Source: CAJBVG01 sp943371425 (GTDB taxonomy: Bacteria > Bacteroidota > Bacteroidia > Sphingobacteriales > Sphingobacteriaceae). From it: a DNA stretch of 64,000 nucleotides. The notes under the pieces were generated by a model, which saw only the letters and a program-made list of their open reading frames with translations, did no database searches and was not told where the DNA came from. A program made the translations under genes and the position numbers. The stretch covers positions 62,001-126,000 of the forward strand of contig CALRUR010000005.1 in assembly GCA_943371425.1 (NCBI GenBank), in the 5' to 3' direction. Of the stretch, positions 25,823 to 35,215 are shown one piece after another; within the stretch, counting starts at the first letter, position 1, and every line of letters begins with the position of its first letter.

Positions 25823-26412
25823 TGATACTACTCTTAGATAATTACGATTCGTTTACGTATAACTTAGTCGACTTGTTTTTAATAAACAATGCGGAGTTAA
25901 AAGTTATACGTAATGATGAATTAACATTATCAGAAATTATAAACTTAGATCCTACAGCCATTATAATCTCCCCAGGCCCCGGAAGGCCAGAAAATGCTGG
26001 GATTTTAATGGAATTAATAAATGAGTACGCGCACAAATTACCGATATTAGGAATATGCCTTGGACACCAAGCATTGTGTTTACATTTTGGCGCAAATTTA
26101 GTGCACGCACAAAAATGCATGCACGGAAAAGTATCACCTTTAAAACACAACGCTAGCACCATGTTTAACGCGGTGCCACAATACAGCGAAATGATGCGTT
26201 ACCATTCGCTTATAATTGAAGATTTACCTGCATGTTTAGAAGAAACAGCACATACAGAACTTGGAGAACTGATGGCTGTTGCACACAAAGACTTGCCAAT
26301 ATGGGGATTACAATTTCATCCCGAATCGGTTTTAAGTACAAATGGTCCTCAAATAATACGAAATTGGCTTACTCATTTTCAGTTAATTAAAGAAATTGAT
26401 GCTTTTTGTTGA
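25822..26412 (+). CDS. pabA: Anthranilate / aminodeoxychorismate synthase glutamine amidotransferase
   Basis: A 196-residue class I glutamine amidotransferase that supplies ammonia to the synthase component. The catalytic Cys79 is in GICLGHQALC, and His and Glu are in QFHPES. The N-terminus ILLLDNYDSFTYNLVD and IISPGPGRPENAG are typical of PabA/TrpG. Which partner it serves (TrpE or PabB) cannot be decided because neither is in the window. The GTG start overlaps the yqeY stop. Confidence 0.85.
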   Translation: MILLLDNYDSFTYNLVDLFLINNAELKVIRNDELTLSEIINLDPTAIIISPGPGRPENAGILMELINEYAHKLPILGICLGHQALCLHFGANLVHAQKCMHGKVSPLKHNASTMFNAVPQYSEMMRYHSLIIEDLPACLEETAHTELGELMAVAHKDLPIWGLQFHPESVLSTNGPQIIRNWLTHFQLIKEIDAFC

Positions 26413-26462
26413 AAAAAAATTACTTTTATAAGGCTTAAAAAGCAATTCTGCATACTAAATTT

Positions 26463-26470
26463 TATATTTT
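26463..26470 (+). promoter_or_regulatory. Possible -7 element
   Basis: TATATTTT differs from TAnnTTTG in one base and lies 21 bases upstream of the hydrolase ATG. Confidence 0.3.
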
Positions 26471-26491
26471 AGCAAAAATAAGAATCAAATC

Positions 26492-27256
26492 ATGGGTTTG
26501 ACAGTAAAGAAAGATAGTGGTTTTAGCTTTGTTGAAGAAGGAGAAGGTCCCGTATTACTATTGTTGCACGGTCTGTTTGGAGCGTTGAGCAACTGGGAAT
26601 ATGTGTGCGCTAAATTCTCTTCCAAATACAAAGTTGTAATACCCTTAATGCCAATTTACGACTTACCACTTTTGGGTGCCAATGTAGAAGCCTTGGCAAA
26701 ATTCATTCATAAATTTGTTGAATATAAAAAGTTCGATAAAGTAACCTTACTTGGTAACTCATTAGGCGGACACGTAGCCTTGGTATATACTCTTGCCCAC
26801 CCTGAACATGTACATTCTATGATGTTAACCGGTAGTTCTGGTTTATATGAAGAAGGAATGGGAGGCACTTACCCTCGTAGAGAAGATTACAATTACATAA
26901 AAGAAAGAGTAGAATACACCTTTTTTGATCCCAAAACTGCTAGTAAAGAATTAGTAGACGAGGTGTATGAAATAGTAAACAACAGGAGTAAAATATTAAG
27001 AATTTTATCGATGGCAAAATCGGCCATGCGACATAATTTGAGAAAAGAAATTCCGAAAATTACGGTGCCAGTTTCTTTAATTTGGGGGAAAAATGATACC
27101 ATAACACCACCAGAAGCTGCAGAAGAATTCCATAGTTTATTTCCAAACTCAGAATTAACCTACATCGATAATTGTGGCCATGCCGCTATGATGGAGAGAC
27201 CCGAGGAGTTTAATGTGATACTCGACAATTTCTTAAACAAACTTTATCAATCATAA
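26492..27256 (+). CDS. Alpha/beta hydrolase
   Basis: A 254-residue alpha/beta-hydrolase-fold protein. The oxyanion motif is LLLHGLFG and the nucleophile lies in LGNSLGGH. The acid is in WGKNDTITPPE, and the base His in CGHAAMMERPEEF. The lid region (about residues 120-190) is helical. The substrate is unknown. It is the first gene after a short gap following pabA and is followed 27 bp later by the CBS-domain gene, so it could be read through into the nadK cluster. Confidence 0.82.
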   Translation: MGLTVKKDSGFSFVEEGEGPVLLLLHGLFGALSNWEYVCAKFSSKYKVVIPLMPIYDLPLLGANVEALAKFIHKFVEYKKFDKVTLLGNSLGGHVALVYTLAHPEHVHSMMLTGSSGLYEEGMGGTYPRREDYNYIKERVEYTFFDPKTASKELVDEVYEIVNNRSKILRILSMAKSAMRHNLRKEIPKITVPVSLIWGKNDTITPPEAAEEFHSLFPNSELTYIDNCGHAAMMERPEEFNVILDNFLNKLYQS

Positions 27257-27283
27257 TGTTGTTTTAATTTAAACAACAAAAAT

Positions 27284-27946
27284 ATGTTAAGCGCAGAACT
27301 CATTAATGATTTAATTCCACCCTTGAAAACGTCGGACACAGGGGAGAGGGCATTAGCATTGATGAACGATTTTAAGGTTTCGCATTTACCCATTGTAAAC
27401 GAAACTCAATTTCTTGGATTAATTTCTGAAGATGAAATTATTGAAATGGAAGATACACTTGAGCCAGTAGGCAGTGTAGCCTTACATTTAGCACACTCTT
27501 ATGTACATGCTTGGCAACACATTTATGATGTGATGAAATTAATGTCGGCACAAAAATTAAGCATAGTTCCTGTACTAGATAATAAAGAAAATTATGTGGG
27601 CATGATTTCCATCAATGCTATGTTAAATTATTTTGCAGAAATTACTTCATTGGCTAGCCCAGGTGCCATTATTATTTTAGAAATCGGTCAACGTAATTAT
27701 TCTTTATCAGAAATAGCCAGAATTGTTGAATCTAACGATGCTCACATTTTAAGCTCATACATCAATTCAAATACCGATTCTACAAAAATTGAGGTAACTC
27801 TAAAAGTCGATAAAGAAGACATCAACGGTATTATTCAAACCTTCGAACGTTTTAATTATACGGTACATAGTTTTTACAAACAAAAAATGGATATTGATGA
27901 TACAATGGATCGCTTTGATTCATTTATGAAATATCTAAATATATAA
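27284..27946 (+). CDS. CBS-domain protein
   Basis: A 220-residue cytoplasmic protein with a tandem CBS pair (residues about 5-125; ALALMNDFKVSHLPIVNETQFLGLISEDEI and MSAQKLSIVPVLDNKENYVGMISI). A C-terminal ACT-like segment follows (residues about 135-205; IVESNDAHILSSYINS). CBS pairs usually bind adenine nucleotides. It lies 3 bp upstream of nadK, so a link to NAD(P) metabolism is possible but unproven. A GTTGTTT...AAACAAC hairpin precedes it at 27258-27277. Confidence 0.82.
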   Translation: MLSAELINDLIPPLKTSDTGERALALMNDFKVSHLPIVNETQFLGLISEDEIIEMEDTLEPVGSVALHLAHSYVHAWQHIYDVMKLMSAQKLSIVPVLDNKENYVGMISINAMLNYFAEITSLASPGAIIILEIGQRNYSLSEIARIVESNDAHILSSYINSNTDSTKIEVTLKVDKEDINGIIQTFERFNYTVHSFYKQKMDIDDTMDRFDSFMKYLNI

Positions 27947-27949
27947 ACA

Positions 27950-28825
27950 ATGAAAATAGCCATCTACGGTCGTAAGTACAATGATTCTGCTACTGTTTAC
28001 ATGCAGCAACTGATAGATTGCTTAGTAGAAAATCAAGTAGAAATTGTTATATACAGTGCTTTTCAAGCTTTTTTAGGACCTAGAGTAAACCTTCCCAAAA
28101 ACATCGAAGTTTTTAATAGTTACGATGAGTTGAAAGAGGTAAAATACTTGATTAGTGTAGGTGGTGATGGTACTTTATTAGATACCGTAACATTTGTTCG
28201 CGATTCTGGAATTCCGATTATTGGGATAAACATGGGCCGACTGGGTTTTTTAGCCAGCATTGCTAAGCAAGAAATTAAAACAGCGGTAGAAAGTTTAATG
28301 AAAGGACATTTTACCATCGAAAAACGATCGCTTATACGTGTAGAATCCAACATCCCCTTGTTTAATGGAGTAAATTATGGATTAAATGAAGTAACCATCC
28401 ATAAAAAAGATACCTCATCCATGATTATAGTGCATGCTTATTTAAATGGAGAGTTTTTAAATTCATATTGGGCTGATGGATTAATTTTAGCAACTCCAAC
28501 AGGCTCTACCGGCTATTCATTAAGTTGCGGTGGCCCGATTATCTTCCCAAACTCCGAGAATTTTGTAATTACTCCCATATCGCCACATAATTTAAATGTG
28601 CGACCGATAATAATTTCAGATAACCAAGTTATTACATTCGAAGTGGAGGGCAGGAGTGCACATTATCTAGCAACCCTCGATTCGCGCACAGAAACGCTAG
28701 AAACCACGGTTCAATTGGCTGTAAGGAAAGAATCTTTCGAATTAAATTTGATAAGATTAAGTACTGAAAACTATTTAGGAACGTTAAGAAACAAGCTAAT
28801 GTGGGGCTTAGATACCAGAAATTAA
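27950..28825 (+). CDS. nadK: NAD kinase
   Basis: A 291-residue ATP-NAD kinase making NADP. The GGDGTLLDT motif is present, followed by GINMGRLGFLAS, NEVTIHKKD and the substrate loop DGLILATPTGSTGYSLSCGGPI. All match NadK. It is in an operon-like run with the CBS gene before it. An alternative GTG for the next gene overlaps its end, but the next real ATG is 38 bases after the nadK stop. Confidence 0.93.
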   Translation: MKIAIYGRKYNDSATVYMQQLIDCLVENQVEIVIYSAFQAFLGPRVNLPKNIEVFNSYDELKEVKYLISVGGDGTLLDTVTFVRDSGIPIIGINMGRLGFLASIAKQEIKTAVESLMKGHFTIEKRSLIRVESNIPLFNGVNYGLNEVTIHKKDTSSMIIVHAYLNGEFLNSYWADGLILATPTGSTGYSLSCGGPIIFPNSENFVITPISPHNLNVRPIIISDNQVITFEVEGRSAHYLATLDSRTETLETTVQLAVRKESFELNLIRLSTENYLGTLRNKLMWGLDTRN

Positions 28826-28863
28826 TCTATTTCCTTATTTTAGCGCTTCTTAAAACGAACCAC

Positions 28864-29697
28864 ATGCGATTAGGTAAACTTTTTGTATTATGTATGTTGT
28901 TGATTTCTAATGCCGTTCTTGCTCAAGAATGGGAAGTAGGAACCAATGTGGGCATGATGGGCTATATAGGCGACCTTAACAGAAATAACCCAGTTAAATT
29001 TACCAATGCAGCGGCTAGTATACACGTACGCTATGCATTTACACCTTTCCATGGGTTTAAATTAGGATTTACACAAGGTGGTGTACAAGCAAACGATAAG
29101 GATTCGAAAATCGATTTTGAAAAAGCTAGAAACTTAAGTTTCAAAAGTAACATTACAGAGCTTGCCTTAAACTACGAATTTTACTTTCACCCTTTTCAGC
29201 CAGGAAGTGGGAAGAACAGATTTACAGTTTATTCATTTATCGGAATTGCAGGCTTTAGGTTTGAGCCTTTAGCAGAATATAATGGTACAACTTATAAATT
29301 ACGAGAGTTAGGTACAGAAGGCCAAGGCACAAGTTTTAATAACTCAGCTAAATATGATAATTTAGCACTCGCAATTCCTTTTGGTGTTGGGTTTAAATAT
29401 AATATAGTTGATAATTTTAATTTAGGTGTTGAACTCGGTTATCGGAATACATACACTGATTATTTAGATGATGTAAGTAAGACATATGCTGATAAAGACA
29501 TACTTACCAATTCAAATGGATTAATTTCGGCTTTATTATCCGATCGCTCTGGTGAAATTAATAATGGAATTTACACCGGCGAAACTTATACAGAAAGAGG
29601 TGATGCTAGCCGAAGAGATTTTTATATGTTTGCAGGAATTACAATATCATATACGTTTACCCCAATAAAATGCCCAAATCTTAGTATTTACAAATGA
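28864..29697 (+). CDS. PorG-like (DUF6089) outer membrane protein
   Basis: A 277-residue protein starting at MRLGKLFVLCMLLISNAVLAQ (signal peptide). The barrel begins EWEVGTNVGMMGYIGDLNRNNPVKF and ends with ISYTFTPIKCPN, as in the DUF6089/PorG family. The position directly before uppS, bamA and two ompH genes is the same as that of porG in Porphyromonas. PorG is a component of the T9SS outer-membrane ring. An in-frame GTG at 28801 overlapping nadK would place extra residues before the signal peptide, so I reject it. It overlaps uppS by 4 bp. Confidence 0.78.
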   Translation: MRLGKLFVLCMLLISNAVLAQEWEVGTNVGMMGYIGDLNRNNPVKFTNAAASIHVRYAFTPFHGFKLGFTQGGVQANDKDSKIDFEKARNLSFKSNITELALNYEFYFHPFQPGSGKNRFTVYSFIGIAGFRFEPLAEYNGTTYKLRELGTEGQGTSFNNSAKYDNLALAIPFGVGFKYNIVDNFNLGVELGYRNTYTDYLDDVSKTYADKDILTNSNGLISALLSDRSGEINNGIYTGETYTERGDASRRDFYMFAGITISYTFTPIKCPNLSIYK

Positions 29698-30437
29698 GTG
29701 AGCAGTTGAACATTAACAAAGATAAATTACCGCAGCACATTGCCATTATTATGGATGGTAACGGCCGTTGGGCGAAAGAAAAAGGCAAACTTAGAGTTTT
29801 TGGTCACCAAAATGGAGTAAAAGCAGTTCGTGATACGGTAGAGTCTGCGGCAGAAATAGGCATTAAACATTTAACCCTTTATGCATTTTCAACCGAAAAT
29901 TGGAACAGACCAAAATTTGAAGTGAACGCCTTGATGGAGCTCCTAGTTTCTACCATCAATAAAGAAACAAAAACATTGATGGAGAATAACATTCGCTTAA
30001 ATGCGATTGGCGATTTAAAATCACTGCCCTCTAGTTGTTACCGCGAATTACAAGAAGCGATAAAGAAAACAGAGAACAATACACGAATGACCTTGCATTT
30101 AGCGTTAAGCTACTCGTCGCGCTGGGAAATAACCAATGCACTGAAACAAATTGCTGAAAAAGTGAAAAATGAAGAACTAAGTATTGATCAAATTAACGAT
30201 GCGACTATCGACGAGTACCTAACAACAAAAGGCATTCCGGACCCAGAATTGTTAATTCGTACTAGTGGAGAACATCGTATAAGCAATTTCCTATTATGGC
30301 AAATTGCTTATTCAGAATTATATTTTACCGATAAATTATGGCCTGATTTCAGGAAGGAAGATTTATATGAAGCGATTATCGATTTCCAATCGAGAGAACG
30401 TAGATTCGGAAAAACGAGTGAACAAGTTAAGGCCTAA
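29694..30437 (+). CDS. uppS: Isoprenyl transferase (undecaprenyl diphosphate synthase)
   Basis: A 247-residue cis-prenyltransferase that makes the C55 lipid carrier for peptidoglycan and glycans. The catalytic Asp21 is in AIIMDGNGRWA, with YAFSTENWNRP, and the C-terminal RTSGEHRISNFLLWQIAYSELYF carries the substrate-binding residues. The ATGA overlap with the porG-like gene shows coupling. bamA starts 7 bp after the stop. Confidence 0.94.
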   Translation: MSEQLNINKDKLPQHIAIIMDGNGRWAKEKGKLRVFGHQNGVKAVRDTVESAAEIGIKHLTLYAFSTENWNRPKFEVNALMELLVSTINKETKTLMENNIRLNAIGDLKSLPSSCYRELQEAIKKTENNTRMTLHLALSYSSRWEITNALKQIAEKVKNEELSIDQINDATIDEYLTTKGIPDPELLIRTSGEHRISNFLLWQIAYSELYFTDKLWPDFRKEDLYEAIIDFQSRERRFGKTSEQVKA

Positions 30438-30444
30438 ACCAAGT

Positions 30445-32949
30445 ATGAAGAAATTATTTTTTGCAATTATTATATTATTAAATTTCAATACAAATGCCTT
30501 CAGCCAAATTGTAGTTGGTAATGAAAGTGATGAAATTGATTTTTTACTCGATTATAACAAACCCAGAGAATTTGAAATTGGTGGTATAACCATTTCTGGA
30601 GTGAAGTTTTTAGATAGTTATGCGCTTATTAAACTTACAGGTTTAGAAGTAGGGGATAAAATCCAAATTCCTAGTGATAAAATTTCGGGAGCAATTAAGA
30701 AACTATGGGTGCAAGGTTTGTTTGAAGACATTCAAATCTCCATAACTAAAATAGATGGTAACTTAGCCTTCTTCGATATTAAATTAACAGAACGCCCCCG
30801 ATTATCTAGATTCAGTTTTGCAGGGATTAAAAAATCGGAAGCAGACGATATTCGTGAACGTATAAAATTAGTTTCAGGAAAAGTAGTGAACGACAATTTA
30901 ATTAATAACACCAAGCAATCCATCACTAAATATTACACTGAGAAAGGATACTTAAACGCTAAAATAGACATTGTGGAAACACGCGATTCTATTATGCAAA
31001 ATTCGGTGATGTTAAAAATTAACATCGATAAAAATCAAAAAGTCAAAATCGACCAAATTGTAATTACAGGGAATAAAGATCTTTCAACAAAAAAAATAAA
31101 AAAATTGATGAAAGAAACGAAGGAGAGAGGATGGTACAAAATTTTCAACTCATCTAAATACCAAGAGAAAGAATTTGTAAACGACAAGGCTAGCATTATT
31201 GAGAAATATAATGAATTAGGCTATAGAGATGCTAAAATTCTGCGCGATACAGTATACGATTTAAATAAAAAAGCATTACGCATTGAATTAGATATCTACG
31301 AAGGGCCGAAGTATTATTTTGGTAACATAAACATTTATGGCAATACAAAATACAGTACCGAAACTTTACAAGGAATTTTAGCCATAAAAAAAGGCGAAAC
31401 TTACAGTAAAAAAACTTTGCAAACTCGTTTAGAAATGAATCCGAATGGCAGAGATATTTCTTCTTTATATTTAGACGATGGTTATTTATTTTTCAATGTA
31501 GACCAACAAGAAAAATTGGTGTATAATGATACCATCGACATGGATTTAATTATACGCGAAGGTCCGCAAGCAACCATCGATAGAATTATTGTAAGAGGAA
31601 ACGAGAAAACGAATGATAAGGTAATTTTAAGAGAGATACGTACGAAGCCAGGTCAAAAATTTTCGCGATCAGAAATTATCAGAACAAATAGAGAGCTTTC
31701 TCAATTAGGATATTTTGATCCAGAAAAAATTGGTGTAAATCCTAAACCCGACCCAATAAAAGGAACGGTTGACATTGAATATACTGTAATGGAGCGCCCA
31801 TCTGACCAGATAGAGCTTTCTGGTGGATTTGGAGGCGGTAGAGCCGTAGGAACTTTAGGTTTGAGTTTAACAAACTTATCGATGAAGAATGCTTTTGCAG
31901 GTAAGTTCGACCCATTGCCAACCGGAGACGGACAAAAATTGAGCATTAGAGCACAAACCAACGGATTGTTTTATCAATCGTATAGCTTATCGTTTTCGGA
32001 GCCATGGTTAGGTGGTAAAAAGCCGAATTTCTTTACGGCATCTGTTTTCAGAACTACCCAATCTAACGGATTTAAAAAAGGAGATGCATCTCGTCAGGCG
32101 ATAGAAATTAATGGGGTTTCGGTGAGTTTGGGTAAACGATTAAAAAAACCCGACGACTTTTTCTTGATCAATAATTCTGTAAGTTACCAAGTATATAATT
32201 TAAGTAATTACGCAGGATTTTTATTTGCGAATGGTAAATCTAAAAACATTAGTTTAACCAATGTGCTTTCTAGAAATTCTACCGACCAACCAATTTATCC
32301 ACGTTCGGGTTCGAACATTTCCTTGAGCTTACAAATTACTCCGCCGTTCTCATTGTTTACGGGCATTGATTATGCAACTGCTGCAAGTAATGTAAAGTAT
32401 GAATACATCGAATACCATAAATGGAAATTCGATGCATCATTTTTCACAAGGCTAGTTGGAGATTTAGTATTAAACTCTAAAGCAAACTTTGGTTTCTTAG
32501 GTTATTATAATGATGATATTGGAGTATCGCCATTTGAGCGATTTAAATTAGGCGGTGATGGATTGGCAGGATTCGATTTCTTGAGAGGCTCGGAAATTAT
32601 AGGCTTAAGAGGATATCAGAATAATTCGATTGTACCGAATCAAAACTTTGGAAGCATTGGGGCGCCTATTTATAACAAATTCACCTTAGAGCTTCGTCAC
32701 CCAATTACTATGAACCAATCGGCTACCATCTTCGGATTGGTATTCGCTGAGGCAGGTAATACTTATGCAACCTTCAGAAACTTTAACCCTTATAATAACA
32801 TGAAAAGATCTGTGGGAGCGGGTGTGCGTATATTCTTACCAATATTCGGATTGTTAGGATTGGATTATGGATATGGATTTGATGAGATTCCAGGCGATCC
32901 AGGAGCGGGTGGTGGTCAGTTCCACTTCTCAATTGGTCAACAATTTTAA
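30445..32949 (+). CDS. bamA: BamA / Omp85 outer membrane assembly factor
   Basis: An 834-residue protein: signal peptide MKKLFFAIIILLNFNTNAFSQ, several POTRA domains over residues about 40-430 (for example INIYGNTKYSTETLQGI and IIVRGNEKTNDKVILREIR), then the 16-stranded barrel with the conserved GGDGLAGFDFLRGSEIIGLRGY loop (VRGF-type motif) and an aromatic C-terminus. It folds outer-membrane beta-barrels. I use the ATG before the signal peptide; an in-frame ATG at 30304 lies inside uppS and would precede it with 47 non-signal residues. The two chaperone genes follow. Confidence 0.92.
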   Translation: MKKLFFAIIILLNFNTNAFSQIVVGNESDEIDFLLDYNKPREFEIGGITISGVKFLDSYALIKLTGLEVGDKIQIPSDKISGAIKKLWVQGLFEDIQISITKIDGNLAFFDIKLTERPRLSRFSFAGIKKSEADDIRERIKLVSGKVVNDNLINNTKQSITKYYTEKGYLNAKIDIVETRDSIMQNSVMLKINIDKNQKVKIDQIVITGNKDLSTKKIKKLMKETKERGWYKIFNSSKYQEKEFVNDKASIIEKYNELGYRDAKILRDTVYDLNKKALRIELDIYEGPKYYFGNINIYGNTKYSTETLQGILAIKKGETYSKKTLQTRLEMNPNGRDISSLYLDDGYLFFNVDQQEKLVYNDTIDMDLIIREGPQATIDRIIVRGNEKTNDKVILREIRTKPGQKFSRSEIIRTNRELSQLGYFDPEKIGVNPKPDPIKGTVDIEYTVMERPSDQIELSGGFGGGRAVGTLGLSLTNLSMKNAFAGKFDPLPTGDGQKLSIRAQTNGLFYQSYSLSFSEPWLGGKKPNFFTASVFRTTQSNGFKKGDASRQAIEINGVSVSLGKRLKKPDDFFLINNSVSYQVYNLSNYAGFLFANGKSKNISLTNVLSRNSTDQPIYPRSGSNISLSLQITPPFSLFTGIDYATAASNVKYEYIEYHKWKFDASFFTRLVGDLVLNSKANFGFLGYYNDDIGVSPFERFKLGGDGLAGFDFLRGSEIIGLRGYQNNSIVPNQNFGSIGAPIYNKFTLELRHPITMNQSATIFGLVFAEAGNTYATFRNFNPYNNMKRSVGAGVRIFLPIFGLLGLDYGYGFDEIPGDPGAGGGQFHFSIGQQF

Positions 32950-33012
32950 TACTAGAGCAACTAAGCATACGTTGTATGCATAGAAGTTGAAACAAATTTT
33001 CGAAATACCATT

Positions 33013-33609
33013 ATGAAAAAGTTATTTATATCATTAGCATTTGTTTTTATAGGCTTAATTGCAAATGCACAAACAAAATTCTGTTTTGTTGATACAGAGT
33101 ATATTTTAAAGCACATACCTGAGTATAAGTCTGCGCAAACACAATTAGACGATTTATCGGCAGATTGGCAAAAAGAAATTGATGCACGTTATGCTGCCAT
33201 CGAAAAAATGTATAAATCATACCAAGCGGAGCAAGTACTTTTATCAGACGAAATGCGATCTAAAAGAGAGCAGGAGATTGTAGATAAAGAGAAGCAGGTG
33301 AAAGAGTACCAAAAACAAAAATTTGGTTTCCAAGGTGAGTTATACAAAAAAAGAGAAGAATTGGTAAAGCCTATACAAGATAAAGTGTTTGAAGCCATTA
33401 ATAAATATGCCGACCAGTACTCTTATGGGGTAATATTCGATAAATCTGGAGATGCTACGATGTTATATACCAGCAGTAAATTAGATAAAAGCAATGATAT
33501 TATTTCGGCTTTAGGGTATAAACCAGGCGATTATTCGGGAGCAAAAACTGGCTCTAAATCAGCTGATAAAGGTGAAAAAACAACAAAACCTACGCCCCAG
33601 AAAAAATAA
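33013..33609 (+). CDS. OmpH/Skp-family periplasmic chaperone (first copy)
   Basis: A 198-residue protein with signal peptide MKKLFISLAFVFIGLIANAQ and the Skp core: FCFVDTEYILKHIPEYKSAQTQLDDLSADW, then a long charged coiled coil (residues about 45-115), then YGVIFDKSGDATMLYT. Skp-type trimers hold unfolded outer-membrane proteins for BamA, which is encoded directly upstream. The tail after residue 175 is a Lys/Thr/Ser-rich extension. Confidence 0.88.
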   Translation: MKKLFISLAFVFIGLIANAQTKFCFVDTEYILKHIPEYKSAQTQLDDLSADWQKEIDARYAAIEKMYKSYQAEQVLLSDEMRSKREQEIVDKEKQVKEYQKQKFGFQGELYKKREELVKPIQDKVFEAINKYADQYSYGVIFDKSGDATMLYTSSKLDKSNDIISALGYKPGDYSGAKTGSKSADKGEKTTKPTPQKK

Positions 33610-33637
33610 ATAGTATATTGCCTCAAAATTTTTATAA

Positions 33638-34222
33638 ATGAAAAAGACTTACAAGTTTACAATCTTATTATTAGTATCCCTGTTTACAGTGGTGGGTGTG
33701 AATGCACAAGGTGCAAAATTCGGACATATTAACTCGGCAGAATTATTAGCTTCGTTACCAGAAGTAAAAGAAGCAGATAAAAAATTGCAAGAATTTGCGG
33801 CAAGTTTAGAGAATCAATTAAAATTGATGACGAACGAATATCAACAAAAAGTACAATCGTACCAATCGCAAGCAGCAAACATGGCCGATCCAATTAAGGA
33901 TGCTAAAGTGAAAGAAATTTCTGATTTAGAAGGACGTATACAAGAGTTTCAACAAACAGCTCAAGAGTCTGTTGGAAAGAAAAAAGAAGAATTGTATTCA
34001 CCAATTTTAAAGAAAACAGAAGATGTGATTGTAGAAATTGCGAAAGAAAAAGGCTATGCATATGTATTTGATACAAGCGCAGGAAGTGTAATTTACGGAC
34101 AACCATCTGATGATATGATGGAAACAGTTAAGAAAAAATTAGCTAGCATGCCAGCTGGTGCAACAGCGCCTGCAACACCTGCAGCAGCTCCAACAACTAA
34201 ACCTGCTGGTCCGAAAAAATAA
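33638..34222 (+). CDS. OmpH/Skp-family periplasmic chaperone (second copy)
   Basis: A 194-residue paralogue of the preceding gene, 28 bp downstream: signal peptide MKKTYKFTILLLVSLFTVVGVNAQ, then AKFGHINSAELLASLPEVKEADKKLQEF, a coiled coil and YAYVFDTSAGSVIYG. The C-terminal Ala/Pro/Thr-rich tail (from about residue 170) is probably disordered. Tandem ompH genes after bamA are the usual arrangement in Bacteroidota. A terminator follows. Confidence 0.88.
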   Translation: MKKTYKFTILLLVSLFTVVGVNAQGAKFGHINSAELLASLPEVKEADKKLQEFAASLENQLKLMTNEYQQKVQSYQSQAANMADPIKDAKVKEISDLEGRIQEFQQTAQESVGKKKEELYSPILKKTEDVIVEIAKEKGYAYVFDTSAGSVIYGQPSDDMMETVKKKLASMPAGATAPATPAAAPTTKPAGPKK

Positions 34223-34252
34223 TCGAATAGAATTCAATAATTCTTTATATTT

Positions 34253-34279
34253 AAGTCGCCTTACAAGGCGACTTTTTTT
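34253..34279 (+). terminator. Rho-independent terminator abutting the murI start
   Basis: Stem AAGTCGCC (34253-34260) with GGCGACTT (34267-34274), loop TTACAA, then a T tract ending one base before the murI ATG at 34280. Confidence 0.88.
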
Positions 34280-35089
34280 ATGAGCAGCAAAGAACAAGCA
34301 ATTGGTATTTTCGATTCTGGAATTGGAGGCTTAACAGTAGCTAATGCAATTAGTACTTTACTTCCGCAAGAACAAATTATTTATTTTGGCGATACGGCTC
34401 ACATGCCATATGGCGATAAATCGCCGGAAGCCATTAAATATTATTCATTAAAAATAGGGCAATTTCTGATGGAGCAAAATTGCAAGGCCATTGTAATTGC
34501 CTGCAATACCGCCTCTTCTTTAGGCTTTGATGATTTGAATAGTTTGATCAAAGGAAAAATTCCCATCATCAATGTAATCGACCCAACGGTTGATTACATC
34601 ATCTCTCATAAAAAGTTAAAAAACATTGGAGTAATTGGTACCAAAGCAACCATTAAATCGAATGTATACGCCCGGAAAATAAAAGAAAAGAAAGAGGAGT
34701 TAGAAGTGAATTCATTGGCCACACCCTTGTTGGCACCAATGATAGAGGAGGGGTTTTTTAATAATAATATTTCCAAAACTATCATCAATTCTTACCTCTC
34801 TAAACCTAAAATTAAGAAGGTGGATGCATTAGTATTAGCTTGTACACATTACCCCTTAATTAAAAAAGAAATTTCAGAATTCTACGAACGCGACATTACC
34901 ATTTTAGATTCGGCAGAAATTGTAGCGGAATATGTAAAAAAGGTATTGAGTAAGAAAAAATTGTTGGCCACCAAACGCACGGCACAACATAAATTCTATG
35001 TATCCGATTTTACTTCTTCATTTGAAAAGAGCACGAAATTGTTTTTTAAAGAGAAGATACATTTGGAGTTGATGAATTTGTGGAAATAG
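34280..35089 (+). CDS. murI: Glutamate racemase
   Basis: A 269-residue racemase making D-glutamate for peptidoglycan. GIFDSGIGGLTV is at the N-terminus. The two catalytic cysteines are Cys75 in ACNTASS and Cys188 in ACTHYPL. The start codon lies directly behind the T tract of a terminator, leaving no conventional ribosome-binding region, so murI is probably expressed from its own weak promoter (TATATTTA at 34246-34253) or by read-through. It closes the envelope cluster; a TCGAA array follows its stop. Confidence 0.93.
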   Translation: MSSKEQAIGIFDSGIGGLTVANAISTLLPQEQIIYFGDTAHMPYGDKSPEAIKYYSLKIGQFLMEQNCKAIVIACNTASSLGFDDLNSLIKGKIPIINVIDPTVDYIISHKKLKNIGVIGTKATIKSNVYARKIKEKKEELEVNSLATPLLAPMIEEGFFNNNISKTIINSYLSKPKIKKVDALVLACTHYPLIKKEISEFYERDITILDSAEIVAEYVKKVLSKKKLLATKRTAQHKFYVSDFTSSFEKSTKLFFKEKIHLELMNLWK

Positions 35090-35093
35090 GGTT

Positions 35094-35133
35094 TCGAATG
35101 GTCGAATAGTCGAAATATCGAATTTCCGAAAAC
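35094..35133. repeat. Octad word array, core TCGAA
   Basis: Five 8-bp units: TCGAATGG, TCGAATAG, TCGAAATA, TCGAATTT, CCGAAAAC, beginning five bases after the murI stop. Confidence 0.82.
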
Positions 35134-35191
35134 CTTATCACTTTAATTTTGTCATAAATCTTATAAAACGCCCCTTATTAAGTATTTTTAG

Positions 35192-35199
35192 TACTTTTG
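35192..35199 (+). promoter_or_regulatory. -7 promoter element of the nuoH-N operon
   Basis: TACTTTTG is an exact TAnnTTTG match ending 17 bases before the nuoH ATG. A -33 box is not convincing. Confidence 0.45.
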
Positions 35200-35215
35200 A
35201 ATGTAATCCTAAGGA

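Noticed and set aside
27258..27277. Terminator between the hydrolase and the CBS gene
   Set aside because: GTTGTTT/AAACAAC can pair, but the stem is AT-rich and no T tract follows, so it is left as a hairpin only.
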